Source of the DNA: Paenibacillus catalpae
GTDB taxonomy: Bacteria; Bacillota; Bacilli; Paenibacillales; Paenibacillaceae
DNA length: 64,000 bases
Assembly: GCF_900112695.1 (NCBI RefSeq)
Contig: NZ_FOMT01000004.1
Location: 682,001 to 746,000 of the forward strand
Direction: 5' to 3'
In this document: positions 1 through 8,176 of the stretch, piece after piece
How the letters are laid out: every line of letters starts with the position of its first letter
Position numbering within the stretch: position 1 is the first letter of the stretch
Made by a program: the position numbers and the translations under genes
Notes under the pieces: generated by a model
Database searches by the model: none
Told to the model about the DNA's origin: nothing
The model's input: only the letters and a program-made list of their open reading frames with translations

Positions 1-888
1 CGCATAGGGACAGCGGGTATGGAACTTGCAGCCGGATGGCGGATTAGCCGGGCTTGGGATATCGCCGCTCAATACAATTCGTTCCCGCTTCAGCTTGGGA
101 ATCGGGATCGGAACGGCTGACAGCAGTGCCTTCGTATAAGGATGCTGCGGACGCAAGAACAGGTCCTCCCTCGAACCCGTCTCCACCATGGAGCCGAGAT
201 ACATAACGCCGATCCGGGTGCACAGGTGCTCAACAACGCTTAGATCATGAGAGATGAACAAATAAGATAATCCGTTTGTTTCCTGCAGCTTACGGAATAG
301 ATTGATGATCTGGGCTTGGATCGATACATCCAGCGCAGACACCGGCTCATCGGCAATGATAAGCTCCGGATTAAGCGCAAGCGCCCGTGCTATGCCAATC
401 CGCTGACGCTGGCCGCCCGAGAATTCATGCGGAAGACGGTCAATATGATAGTCAGACAAACCGCATAGCTCCAGCACCTCCAGTACCTTGCTGCGAATCT
501 CCGACGTGTCCGCCAGCTGATGATCAATAAGCGCCTCGCCTATTGCATCGCCGACGCGCACCCGCGGATTCAAAGAGCTGTACGGATCCTGGAAGATCAA
601 CTGCAGAGCCGGCCGCAATTGACGAAGCTCATCCTTCGGAAGCGAGTAGATATCCGTTCCTTTGAACAGAACGTCGCCGGACGTCTTCTCGGTCAAGCGG
701 ACAATCGAACGGCCAACCGTGCTCTTGCCGCTGCCCGACTCACCCACAAGACCAAAGGTCTCGCCTTTGCGGATCGTGAAGCTGAGGTCATCAACGGCTT
801 TCACGTGGCCAACCGTCCGATTCAGAAGCCCGGACTGAATGGGAAAATACTTTTTCAGATTACGCACTTCCAGCAACGCTTCAGGCAT
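1..888 (-). CDS. Oligopeptide ABC transporter ATP-binding protein (OppF/DppF type), C-terminus cut by window edge
   Basis: Cytoplasmic ATPase that powers peptide uptake as the second nucleotide-binding subunit of an Opp/Dpp importer. 296 residues are visible and the frame stays open to base 1. Walker [10 protein letters not shown] lies near residue 49, the ABC signature SGGQRQR near 157, Walker B ending ADEP near 180. The C-terminal oligopeptide-transporter domain begins ([10 protein letters not shown]) but its last 25-40 residues are missing. The ATG at 886-888 overlaps the end of the upstream ATPase gene by 8 bases, so translation is probably coupled. Last gene seen of a binding protein-B-C-D-F operon. 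Substrate cannot be read from the ATPase. Confidence 0.95.
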   Translation of the reverse strand, partial: MPEALLEVRNLKKYFPIQSGLLNRTVGHVKAVDDLSFTIRKGETFGLVGESGSGKSTVGRSIVRLTEKTSGDVLFKGTDIYSLPKDELRQLRPALQLIFQDPYSSLNPRVRVGDAIGEALIDHQLADTSEIRSKVLEVLELCGLSDYHIDRLPHEFSGGQRQRIGIARALALNPELIIADEPVSALDVSIQAQIINLFRKLQETNGLSYLFISHDLSVVEHLCTRIGVMYLGSMVETGSREDLFLRPQHPYTKALLSAVPIPIPKLKRERIVLSGDIPSPANPPSGCKFHTRCPYA

Positions 889-1864
889 ACCGTTTCTCCT
901 CCTCGTACAGCCAGCAAGCCGCTTGCTGCGAATCGCCCACCGGGATAAGCTCCGGCTGCTTGGTCCGGCAGATGGCCATGCATTGCTCGCACCGGTCATG
1001 GAAGTAACAGGATTCCGTCAGCTCGAGCGGATTTGGCACTTGTCCGGGAATGGAGTACAGCTCATCCCGCAGCTGATTCATGATCGGCTTCGAACGCAGC
1101 AGCCCCTTAGTATAAGGATGCTTCGGATTCGCGAAAATCGCCTCTACTTCACCTTGCTCGACGATCTTGCCGGCGTACATGACGGCTACGTAATCGGCCA
1201 TTTCGGCCACCACACCTAGATCATGAGTAATGAGCAGAATCGACATCCCGCTCTCTTCCTTCAGGCTGCGAAGCAAATCCAGGATTTGTGCCTGAATCGT
1301 AACGTCGAGCGCCGTGGTTGGTTCATCGGCAATCAGCAGCTTAGGCCCGCAGGAGATCGCCATGGCGATCATGACGCGCTGCAGCATGCCGCCGCTTAGC
1401 TCATGCGGATAAGCATCAATGATTTGCTCCGCCCTGGAAATGCCCACTTGCTTAATCAGCTCGATTGCACGCTTGCGTGCCGCCTTCCTGCTCAGCTTCA
1501 GATGCTCCATCAGCGGTTCAATCACTTGCTCGCCGATCTTCAGAACCGGATTAAGCGAAGACATTGGCTCTTGGAAGATCATCGCAATTTCATGCCCGCG
1601 TATGGTACGAAGTTCGTTTCGGGACAGCTTAAGCAGGTCGCGATCCTGGAACTGGATGCTCCCGCCCTCTACCTTGCCGCCCGCATTTCCTATAAGCCCC
1701 ATTACCGACATGGCAGTGATGCTTTTTCCGCTGCCGGATTCCCCTACGATACAGACCGTTTCACCCGGCTTGATCCGCAGGCTGACATCGTCCACGGCAC
1801 GGACAGTTCCGGCTTCCGTCTTGAAGAAGGTCTGGAGATGATCAATTGATAGTAAATCCTTCAT
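881..1864 (-). CDS. Oligopeptide ABC transporter ATP-binding protein (OppD/DppD type)
   Basis: First nucleotide-binding subunit of the peptide importer, 327 residues, normal length. Walker [11 protein letters not shown] near residue 41, signature LSGGMLQR near 155, Walker [13 protein letters not shown] near 177, H-loop LLITHD near 211. The C-terminal domain keeps the cysteine pattern usual for OppD (CYFHDRC, then C-x2-C-type residues and a final ACW). Start ATG is preceded by GGTGAGC. It lies 13 bp after the OppC gene and overlaps the OppF gene by 8 bp, so it belongs to the same transcript. Confidence 0.96.
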   Translation of the reverse strand: MKDLLSIDHLQTFFKTEAGTVRAVDDVSLRIKPGETVCIVGESGSGKSITAMSVMGLIGNAGGKVEGGSIQFQDRDLLKLSRNELRTIRGHEIAMIFQEPMSSLNPVLKIGEQVIEPLMEHLKLSRKAARKRAIELIKQVGISRAEQIIDAYPHELSGGMLQRVMIAMAISCGPKLLIADEPTTALDVTIQAQILDLLRSLKEESGMSILLITHDLGVVAEMADYVAVMYAGKIVEQGEVEAIFANPKHPYTKGLLRSKPIMNQLRDELYSIPGQVPNPLELTESCYFHDRCEQCMAICRTKQPELIPVGDSQQAACWLYEEEKRYA

Positions 1865-1877
1865 GATAGAAGCTCAC

Positions 1878-2810
1878 CTACCTTTTCTGTTTCGGATCCA
1901 GCACGTCCCGCAAGCCGTCACCAAAAATATTGATGGCAATGACCGTCGCAAAAATCGAGAAGCCCGGCGGAAGCCACAGCCATGGCCGCTCCTGGAAATC
2001 AATCATGTTATTCGCGGCATCAATCATATTTCCCCATGTCGGCGTCGGAGGCATAACGCCCAATCCGAAGAAGCTAAGCACCGATTCGCTCAATATCGCG
2101 CCGCCGATATTCAGCGTTGCAATAACGATAATAAGCGGCACAAGATTCGGAAGCAGATGCCGGAACAGCTTTCGTCTATCGCTGAGGCCAAGCACGATCG
2201 TCGCTTGCATGAACTCCCGCTCGCGCAAGGACAACATCTGGCCCCTAATCATCCGGGCTAATCCCGGCCAGCTGACGATACTAAGCATCAGCATAACGAT
2301 ATACATCCGGTAGTCCGGCGGCACTTTCCACTCCGACAGCAGCGCACCGATAATGAATAAGAGCGGAAGGCTTGGTATCGTCAGCAGCAAGTCAGCCAGC
2401 CTCATAATGAGTTGGTCGACAACGCCGCGATAATAACCGGCAATAATGCCAAGCAGAGTACCGATGAAGACGGACAATACCATCGAAGCAAGTCCCACCG
2501 TAAGCGAGATTCTGCCCGCCTGAAGCACGCGGGTCAGCACGTCCCGCCCAAGCGTATCGGTGCCAAGCCAGTGCTTGGCATACGGCGCGTGATTCATTAA
2601 AGCCATATTGATTTTGTTATCGGTATAAGGCGAGAAGAATGGTCCGATAAAACAAGCCAAAAACATGATCACGACAACAGCAAATCCCGTTACCGCCAAT
2701 TTATTGCGTACAAGTCTCCGGAAAGATTGCCGCCACAATGAAGATCTTACATGTGATTGGTTTTTATTTACTTTTATTCCCTGAGCCGTTTCACTACTAG
2801 CAATCGTCAT
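1878..2810 (-). CDS. Oligopeptide ABC transporter permease (OppC/DppC type)
   Basis: Inner-membrane channel subunit of the peptide importer, 310 residues. A charged N-terminal extension of about 30 residues precedes the first membrane helix (around 38-58), followed by the OppC N-terminal motif HWLGTDTLGRDVLTRVL near 80-96 and the binding-protein-dependent transport domain with five further helices. The EAA-like loop reads EREFMQATIVLGLSDRRKLFRHLLPN near 197-222. RBS GGGAGGG precedes the ATG. It sits 17 bp after OppB and pairs with it to form the pore. Confidence 0.96.
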   Translation of the reverse strand: MTIASSETAQGIKVNKNQSHVRSSLWRQSFRRLVRNKLAVTGFAVVVIMFLACFIGPFFSPYTDNKINMALMNHAPYAKHWLGTDTLGRDVLTRVLQAGRISLTVGLASMVLSVFIGTLLGIIAGYYRGVVDQLIMRLADLLLTIPSLPLLFIIGALLSEWKVPPDYRMYIVMLMLSIVSWPGLARMIRGQMLSLREREFMQATIVLGLSDRRKLFRHLLPNLVPLIIVIATLNIGGAILSESVLSFFGLGVMPPTPTWGNMIDAANNMIDFQERPWLWLPPGFSIFATVIAINIFGDGLRDVLDPKQKR

Positions 2811-2827
2811 CTATTAGCCCTCCCTTC

Positions 2828-3781
2828 CTACAGCTTCACCCGCGGATCTGCGAGATGATACAGAATGTCGGACATAAGCGTACCGATTACCGTCAGCACG
2901 GCGATAAACATCGTAAAGCCCATCAGCAGCGGATAATCGCGCAGTCCGAAGGACTGCATATACAGTTGCCCGATACCCGGCCAGTTAAAAATCTTCTCAA
3001 TAATAAGAGATCCTCCGAACAAGGCTGGAAGTTCGAAGCCAACCAGCGTGATGGCAGGCAGCAACGCATTGCGAAGCGCATGGGTGAACAATACCTTGCG
3101 TTCTGTCAACCCTTTCGCCCGGGCAGTTCGTATATAGTCCTGTTTAATGACGTCAATCATGTTGCTGCGGAAGTAACGCGTCAGCGAACCAACGCCCAGC
3201 AGCGTCATAACGATTACCGGAAGCGTCATATGATGCATCACTTCCTTCACATAGGCAAGTCCTTGGGCGTTGCTGCCCGTCGTAATCATTCCTCCTGGAG
3301 GCAGCCACTTCAAATCAACGGCAAGCACCTTAATCAGGAACAGCCCGATGAAGAAGGATGGGATAGACATCGCGGCAAAAATAAGCACCATCACCAGCGT
3401 ATCAAACCAGGAATATTGTTTATAGGCCGCAATGACCCCAATCACGACGGCAATCAGCCAGGTAAAGAAGGTGGAGACGGCCGCAAGAAGGAATGAGTTC
3501 CAGATGTATTGATTGAACAAGGTGAGCACCGGCTTCTGCTGGGCAAGGGAATAGCCGAAGTCTCCATGTATAGCATTCGTCATCCAAGTGAGATACCGCT
3601 CGATCAACGGCTTGCTAAGCCCGTAAATTTCCCGCAGCTCCGCCTTGCGTTCCGGGGTTAATTTAATATTGCCGGTGATGAAATCACCCGGCGTCAAGGC
3701 GTACAAGCTAAAGATCAGAAAGGAAGCGGCGAGCAATATAATAGCCATGTAGGTCAATCTCTTCACGAAATAAGTGCTCAT
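2828..3781 (-). CDS. Oligopeptide ABC transporter permease (OppB/DppB type)
   Basis: Membrane channel subunit, 317 residues, six predicted helices. The N-terminus (MSTYFVKRLTYMAIILLAAS) has the standard OppB first helix, then the periplasmic segment with GLSKPLIERYLTWM, and the EAA loop DYIRTARAKGLTERKVLFTHALRNALLP near 215-242. RBS AAGGAG lies 8 bases before the ATG. First permease gene of the operon, separated from the binding protein by about 60 bp that hold a strong hairpin. Confidence 0.96.
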   Translation of the reverse strand: MSTYFVKRLTYMAIILLAASFLIFSLYALTPGDFITGNIKLTPERKAELREIYGLSKPLIERYLTWMTNAIHGDFGYSLAQQKPVLTLFNQYIWNSFLLAAVSTFFTWLIAVVIGVIAAYKQYSWFDTLVMVLIFAAMSIPSFFIGLFLIKVLAVDLKWLPPGGMITTGSNAQGLAYVKEVMHHMTLPVIVMTLLGVGSLTRYFRSNMIDVIKQDYIRTARAKGLTERKVLFTHALRNALLPAITLVGFELPALFGGSLIIEKIFNWPGIGQLYMQSFGLRDYPLLMGFTMFIAVLTVIGTLMSDILYHLADPRVKL

Positions 3782-3802
3782 ATCGGCTCCTTAACCTCAC
3801 AT

Positions 3803-3832
3803 CCCCTGCCCGGCATTTGCTCCGGGCAGGGG
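3803..3832 (-). promoter_or_regulatory. Intercistronic hairpin between peptide-binding protein and OppB genes
   Basis: Perfect 11-bp arms CCCCTGCCCGG and CCGGGCAGGGG flank an 8-base loop. No T-run follows on the minus strand, so this is better read as an mRNA-stabilising or partial read-through element than as a full terminator. It would let the binding-protein message accumulate above the permease and ATPase messages, as is common in Opp operons. The function is inferred. Confidence 0.65.
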
Positions 3833-3841
3833 ACATTATTT

Positions 3842-5581
3842 TTACTTCAGGTTCCAATTCGGCAGGCTTGACGCCAGTCCGTAGAATGGGCTGATGGACA
3901 GGTTCTCAATTCTTGCGTTATAAGCGTAGACACTTTTTTTGTAGTTGGTAAAGATAACCGGCAGATCATCGTTAAGCAGCTGGAAAATTTCTTTATAAAT
4001 CGCCTTGCGCTCTTCCATGTCGGTTGTAGCAAGACCTTTCTCGTACAGCTCCTTGAACTTCGGATTATCGTAGCCTTTAATCTCGCCGTCTACGAATTGC
4101 AGCAAACCGTCAGAAGGATCCGTCAATAGCGGTGTCGAGAAGGATACCATGTCATAATCTCCGCCTTCTACCTTCGATACCAGCGAGTTGAAATCGGCGA
4201 ATACTTCAGGCTCAAACTCGACGCCCAGTGCCGCAAAGTTTTCTTTGGCAACCGCGATGAAAATATCCGTGTTCTTGCTCTTTGTGCCAAGATAATGGAT
4301 TTTCAGCTTCTCGCCGTCTTTCTCGCGAATGCCCCCTGCACCAACGGTCCAACCGGCCTCATCGAGAAGAGACTTCGCTTTTTCCGTGTCGAATTTGTAT
4401 GGGTTAATGTTATCTTCCGTATAGGCCCACGAGATTGGCGATGATGGAATATTGGCCACAACGCCTGCTCCTTGGTTAGCATCTACGTAGATGCTTTGGC
4501 GGTCAAGACCGTAGGTTAAAGCTTGGCGCACCTTCTTGTCATCAAGCGCCTTGTGCTCGAAGTTGAGCTGCAGGTAGCTGTAAGTGCTTGGCGTGTATGG
4601 AACGATATTAACGAAGCCAAGTGACTTCAGCTTGTCTATATTTTCGGTAGTGGCGCTGAAGGATGCATAGTCGACTTCACCTGTCTCCAGGTATTGCCAC
4701 GTATCGCCTTCGGATGTTTTATAGATGAAGTTTTTGGTTTTCGGCTTCTCGCCGTAGTAGTTCTCATTAGCCGTAAAACGAACCTCTTGGCCGGGAATGA
4801 ATTTTTCCAGCTTGTACGGGCCGGTGCCAAGCGGCTTCGAGCTAAGCTGCTTCATATAATCCAGATTGCCTTGCTTGTAGTCCTTGCCGTAGTAAGCCTT
4901 CGACAGAACATCGGAACCAAGCAGCACCAGGGCAGCCGCATTGGGCTTATCCAAAGTGACGGAGATGGTCTGCGGATCAGTCACCTTGATTCCCTCAATA
5001 GAGGTCGCGCTTCCGTCTTTGTAAGCCGCGCTTCCTTTAACACCAAGCGTATTGACCTGCGAATCACCGTCATACGACTTGTCATTCAGGATCGTCCATG
5101 TGAACGCTACATCCTCGCTTGTAAGCGGAGAGCCGTCGCTGAATTTCAGATCCTTCCGCAGGTGGAACGTATACGTCAAGCTGTCAGGCGATACTTCCCA
5201 TTTCTCCGCTAGTCCTGGCTGAGGAACGCCCTCGTCATCCACGGTTACAAGCGGGGTATAGAGAAGCGAAGAGACGTTGCCGTCATATCCGCTTTGCTGG
5301 AAATAAGGAGTAAATGCACCGCTTGGGTCGGTGAGTCCGACAATAATCATATCCGTCCGCTTCTCTGCTTGATCAGGCAATTTGCTGATGTCGCTGGCTA
5401 GAATCGTGTCCGTTAATCCTTGCGAAGCAGAGCCGGAGTTATTGCTGCCACCGGCTTGAACATTGGAATTGCCCGATGTCGGTGAATTGGCGGGCGCCTC
5501 GTTGCCATTATTGGAGCAAGCAGCAAGGAGCAAGGTGCCGGCAAGCACAACCGATGTTGTGGCTAAAGTTAACTTTTTCAT
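3842..5581 (-). CDS. Peptide-binding lipoprotein of ABC transporter (SBP family 5, OppA/DppA type)
   Basis: Extracytoplasmic receptor delivering peptides (or similar ligands) to the permease pair. 579 residues. The lipoprotein signal peptide ends in the lipobox LLAAC with Cys22, followed by a Ser/Asn/Gly-rich linker to about residue 60. The mature part has family-5 hallmarks: GLAEKWEVSPDSLTYTFHLR near 125 and FSDGSPLTSEDVAFTW near 150, then the lobe with GTGPYKLEKF near 252. RBS GGGAGGG before the ATG. First gene of its operon behind a near-consensus promoter. Ligand specificity cannot be told from sequence alone. Confidence 0.95.
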   Translation of the reverse strand: MKKLTLATTSVVLAGTLLLAACSNNGNEAPANSPTSGNSNVQAGGSNNSGSASQGLTDTILASDISKLPDQAEKRTDMIIVGLTDPSGAFTPYFQQSGYDGNVSSLLYTPLVTVDDEGVPQPGLAEKWEVSPDSLTYTFHLRKDLKFSDGSPLTSEDVAFTWTILNDKSYDGDSQVNTLGVKGSAAYKDGSATSIEGIKVTDPQTISVTLDKPNAAALVLLGSDVLSKAYYGKDYKQGNLDYMKQLSSKPLGTGPYKLEKFIPGQEVRFTANENYYGEKPKTKNFIYKTSEGDTWQYLETGEVDYASFSATTENIDKLKSLGFVNIVPYTPSTYSYLQLNFEHKALDDKKVRQALTYGLDRQSIYVDANQGAGVVANIPSSPISWAYTEDNINPYKFDTEKAKSLLDEAGWTVGAGGIREKDGEKLKIHYLGTKSKNTDIFIAVAKENFAALGVEFEPEVFADFNSLVSKVEGGDYDMVSFSTPLLTDPSDGLLQFVDGEIKGYDNPKFKELYEKGLATTDMEERKAIYKEIFQLLNDDLPVIFTNYKKSVYAYNARIENLSISPFYGLASSLPNWNLK

Positions 5582-5611
5582 AAATACCCTCCCATAATGT
5601 ACAATACTGAT

Positions 5612-5628
5612 ATCGGATTAATTCCGAT
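5612..5628. promoter_or_regulatory. Candidate operator in the leader of the left Opp operon
   Basis: Perfect inverted repeat ATCGGA-TTAAT-TCCGAT located about 25-40 bases downstream of the predicted transcription start of the Opp operon. A second, weaker inverted repeat (GACTA at 5634-5638, TAGTC at 5653-5657) overlaps the start itself. Either could bind the ArsR-like protein encoded next door. The symmetry is seen directly; the binding protein is a guess. Confidence 0.45.
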
Positions 5629-5660
5629 TAAAAGACTATGAATTGGAATCTTTAGTCCCT

Positions 5661-5689
5661 ATTATAGAAACTAGATACAGTTCTGTAAA
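5661..5689 (-). promoter_or_regulatory. SigA-type promoter of the left Opp operon
   Basis: On the minus strand TTTACA (-35, 5684-5689) and TATAAT (-10, 5661-5666) are separated by exactly 17 bases. It lies about 80 bp upstream of the binding-protein ATG and reads into the operon. Confidence 0.75.
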
Positions 5690-5741
5690 GAGAGAACTAA
5701 AAAATATTTCTTTTTTCAGAGAAATTAAGGGAATAACAAAA

Positions 5742-5774
5742 ATGCCGCTTCCCCCTAATTGGGGCAAGCGGCAT
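5742..5774 (-). terminator. Rho-independent terminator of the ArsR-like regulator gene
   Basis: Near-perfect stem ATGCCGCTT-CCCC / GGGG-CAAGCGGCAT followed on the minus strand by TTTTTGTT. It lies 11 bp beyond the regulator's stop codon and isolates it from the downstream Opp operon. Confidence 0.85.
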
Positions 5775-5784
5775 TTCAATGTTG

Positions 5785-6693
5785 CTATTTTCCGGTTATA
5801 AAATCCATAATGACATGCTGCAAACGATCAAGCGTTCCGGCACGCAAGCTGTACACCGTCAAGTTTTCCCCTTCAAAATGGGCATGAATCAGTCCCGCGC
5901 TCCGAAGTTTCGTAATATGATCATGCGTAATTCCTTTGGACAGCTTTAAGTGGCGGTGAATCTCTATAAAGGTTCTTGGGCCTTGATGCAGATAACGCAG
6001 GATCTTCAGTCTGCTCTTCTCCCCCAAGCTTCTTAAGATGCGATAATCATGGGCGGATAAAAAATCTTCCTCGCTAAGGTCCACTCTCGCGGAGTAGTAG
6101 CAAAGCGTTAGTTGATTAAAGTGCGATATCACGTTAATGGGCTGAAAATGATACTGCGGAATCAGCACAAGCTTACTTAAACTCGCTATAGGCTCAAAAA
6201 TAAGTCCGTTTGTCGTCTCGTCTATGAACTGCCAGGCTGACGTGGCTGACTTGGCGTTCTTTCTCTCCGCTGCAACCTCCTCCAGGCTGCTCAATATTCG
6301 CGGGCTGATATGCTCGAAATATTGCTCCTGCCACATGGTAAACAGCTTGAGGATCTTCTCTTTGAATGCGCTCATATCTACCGGGAAGCTGCTGCTGTAC
6401 GGTGACATCCTTTCATACAGTTCGCCCATACCCTGCTTGGACAGCCAATTCACAAAGGCCGGAACATCCGTTTCCGGACACAAATGAACAAGCAGAAACG
6501 CATATTTCCATTCCTGATCAATAGATAGTTGATCCAGCCATTCCGCCAAATCCGGAGTCAGCTTGGTGCGGATCTCCTGTGCCCAGCTAGGTGAAAGATC
6601 GAGCTTCTTATGCGATTTTCGGCAAATATAGGTATGCAAACTACTGATCGCTTCGTTCAGCGGTTTAAATTCGATGTCTATATGGTAATCCAT
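5785..6693 (-). CDS. ArsR-like winged-helix transcriptional regulator with long N-terminal domain
   Basis: About 302 residues. The C-terminal 85 residues form an ArsR-type winged helix (RILRSLGEKSRLKILRYLHQGPRTFIEIHRHLKLSKGITHDHITKLRSAGLI; listed here only as landmarks near 212-265). The N-terminal two thirds match no domain I recognise; ArsR proteins are usually about 100 residues, so this is the long type seen in Bacillota. No metal-binding CxC motif is visible. The ATG at 6693 is preferred over the GTG at 6699 because AAGGGTGG is spaced correctly for it. Located directly upstream of the Opp operon in the same direction, so a role in controlling it is plausible but unproven. Confidence 0.8.
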   Translation of the reverse strand: MDYHIDIEFKPLNEAISSLHTYICRKSHKKLDLSPSWAQEIRTKLTPDLAEWLDQLSIDQEWKYAFLLVHLCPETDVPAFVNWLSKQGMGELYERMSPYSSSFPVDMSAFKEKILKLFTMWQEQYFEHISPRILSSLEEVAAERKNAKSATSAWQFIDETTNGLIFEPIASLSKLVLIPQYHFQPINVISHFNQLTLCYYSARVDLSEEDFLSAHDYRILRSLGEKSRLKILRYLHQGPRTFIEIHRHLKLSKGITHDHITKLRSAGLIHAHFEGENLTVYSLRAGTLDRLQHVIMDFITGK

Positions 6694-6773
6694 CCACACC
6701 CACCCTTCGCCTTCTAGGTCGAAATACCTTGACTTGGGCGTATTCTACACGGAAATGAATACGATTGCAACAT

Positions 6774-6820
6774 GAAGAGCAGCACCCAAAGAGCATAATG
6801 CTCCCCGGATGCTGCTCTTC
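6774..6820 (-). terminator. Hairpin downstream of the 6839-7711 lipoprotein gene
   Basis: Outer arms GAAGAGCAGCA and TGCTGCTCTTC pair perfectly and enclose a second small stem (GAGCAT/ATGCTC). No clear T-run follows on the minus strand, so efficiency as a terminator is uncertain. Confidence 0.5.
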
Positions 6821-6838
6821 TATAATAGTAGATTCTAA

Positions 6839-7711
6839 TTATTGACTAACAATGGAGCCCATCGATGCAGATGCCAGCGGAGAGAAGCCTTCCGTTGGCT
6901 CGCCTACCGGCTGATTCACTTTGAACAGGAAGCTTGCGCCGTCAACCGTCTTCACGATAACTTCCTTCGTCAGTTTATCGTCCGCGGCTTTGAGCATCAA
7001 GTCGAAGTCGCCAATCATGGTGCTTGAGTCCTTCGGATCAATCGTCTGCACATCACCTGTAGCTGCAAGCTCTTTCTCCGCATCTGCCTTAATATCGTCC
7101 AGCTTGAAGCCTTCCGGCAGCTTGCTGATCTCTACATAATAGTTGTTGTCGACATTCATGATCAGCTTGTTCGCAGCGGCATCAAATTTGAACTGCTCGA
7201 AGATGTACAGCGCATATCCGTCGCCTTTCGCCAGCGTGCCGGTACGGGTCTCTTCATTGCCTTCCAGCTGGAACTTGAAGTCCTTCGTAGCTGGAAGCTC
7301 CTTGACTGGCGTATCCCCTGCCGCCTTCTCGATCTTCGTAATGGTGAGCACTTTGGCTGTCGCATCACCCTCGATGGCTGCTTCCGTATATTCGAAAGTA
7401 ACAGCATCGCCTTCCTTCAGAGCGTTTGCCGCCTCCTCTGTTCCCTCTCCAAGCTGGTAGGCAGCTGCCTCGCCATCCACTGTAATTTCAACCGTATGGG
7501 AGTCGGCCAAGCCGACAAACACGCCTTTTCCTTGTTTAGCTTCTGCTACAGGTGATTCTGTGGGAGCCGGTGATACCGATTCCGTAGGAGTTGCTGTAGG
7601 TGTCGTATTGTTCGTGTTATTGTTGTTGTTGCATGCCGACAATAGGATAGCTGCCAGCATGGTACTGCTCAGCAAGACGGTCAATTTTGTCGTGATGTTT
7701 TTGTTTTTCAT
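6839..7711 (-). CDS. Predicted lipoprotein of unknown function
   Basis: 290 residues. The signal peptide ends in the lipobox LLSAC with Cys27, followed by a poly-Asn stretch and a Thr/Pro/Ser-rich linker to about residue 58, so the protein should be anchored outside the membrane. The remaining 230 residues are acidic and beta-rich. A first part (about 60-130) resembles a small beta-barrel around the phrase GVFVGLADSHTVEI, and a second part begins around FKFQLEGNEE. No enzymatic motif is visible. RBS AGGAGG precedes the ATG. It may be co-transcribed with the repeat-bearing small ORF just upstream, whose ancestral stop codon would overlap this RBS. Confidence 0.85.
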   Translation of the reverse strand: MKNKNITTKLTVLLSSTMLAAILLSACNNNNNTNNTTPTATPTESVSPAPTESPVAEAKQGKGVFVGLADSHTVEITVDGEAAAYQLGEGTEEAANALKEGDAVTFEYTEAAIEGDATAKVLTITKIEKAAGDTPVKELPATKDFKFQLEGNEETRTGTLAKGDGYALYIFEQFKFDAAANKLIMNVDNNYYVEISKLPEGFKLDDIKADAEKELAATGDVQTIDPKDSSTMIGDFDLMLKAADDKLTKEVIVKTVDGASFLFKVNQPVGEPTEGFSPLASASMGSIVSQ

Positions 7712-7723
7712 TTGTTAAACCTC

Positions 7724-8036
7724 CTAAAAAGAATTGCGGATTTGTTGATGGGCTTAAGTCCGGCCAATTCAGAGCAATTCTTGCTTCGTAAGCATCAACT
7801 AAAGAATTGCGGATTTGTTGATAGGCTAAGTCTGGCCATTTCAGAGCAATTCTTGCTTCGTAAGCATCAACTAAAGAATTGCGGATTTGTTGATAGGCTA
7901 AGTCTGGCCATTTCAGAGCAATTTTTGCTTCGTAAGCACTTCTCACTATTACAAACGAATTCTCTCCTGTAAAGGTTACATTAATTTTATGAATAACATC
8001 CCCCAAGATCAGGGAAACCTTGTCATATCCAGACAT
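7724..8036 (-). pseudogene. Small ORF with three in-frame 24-residue repeats, last copy frameshifted
   Basis: From the ATG at 8036 the frame reads a 33-residue head (starting MSGYDKVSLILGDVIHK) and then tandem units of 24 residues (YEARIALKWPDLAYQQ...). The third unit holds one extra A in a CTTAAG string. Without that base the unit would finish as QQIRNSF and stop at TAG (7724-7726), inside the AGGAGG of the next gene. With it, the frame runs on into the lipoprotein gene. No strong RBS is visible at the ATG. I do not recognise the family. It may be a broken gene or one under expansion; calling it coding at all is an inference from frame conservation. Confidence 0.4.
7728..7938. repeat. Three tandem direct repeats of 72-73 bp
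   Basis: Copies start at 7728, 7801 and 7873, each beginning AAAGAATTGCGGATTTGTTG. Copies 2 and 3 are almost identical; copy 1 (next to the lipoprotein gene) is more diverged and one base longer. A 72-bp unit equals 24 codons. Confidence 0.95.
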
Positions 8037-8104
8037 AACTGGCTCTTTCTTGCATCGACAGCTCTATTGTTTTGGAGCATAATGAGAGAAATATAATTAA
8101 AAAG

Positions 8105-8133
8105 TTGTAAATCCGAGTAATCCGATGTAATAT
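8105..8133 (+). promoter_or_regulatory. Promoter of the right Opp operon
   Basis: TTGTAA (8105-8110) and TAATAT (8128-8133) separated by 17 bases, about 45 bp upstream of the binding-protein start. Confidence 0.6.
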
Positions 8134-8176
8134 AAAAACATCAGAAACAGCTCAGATAAAACTGGAGGATGGAATC

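Noticed and set aside
5708-5728. CodY-like box TTTTTTCAGAGAAAT upstream of the left Opp promoter
   Set aside because: Four of fifteen positions differ from the consensus AATTTTCWGAAAATT and the region is A/T-rich, so chance is likely.
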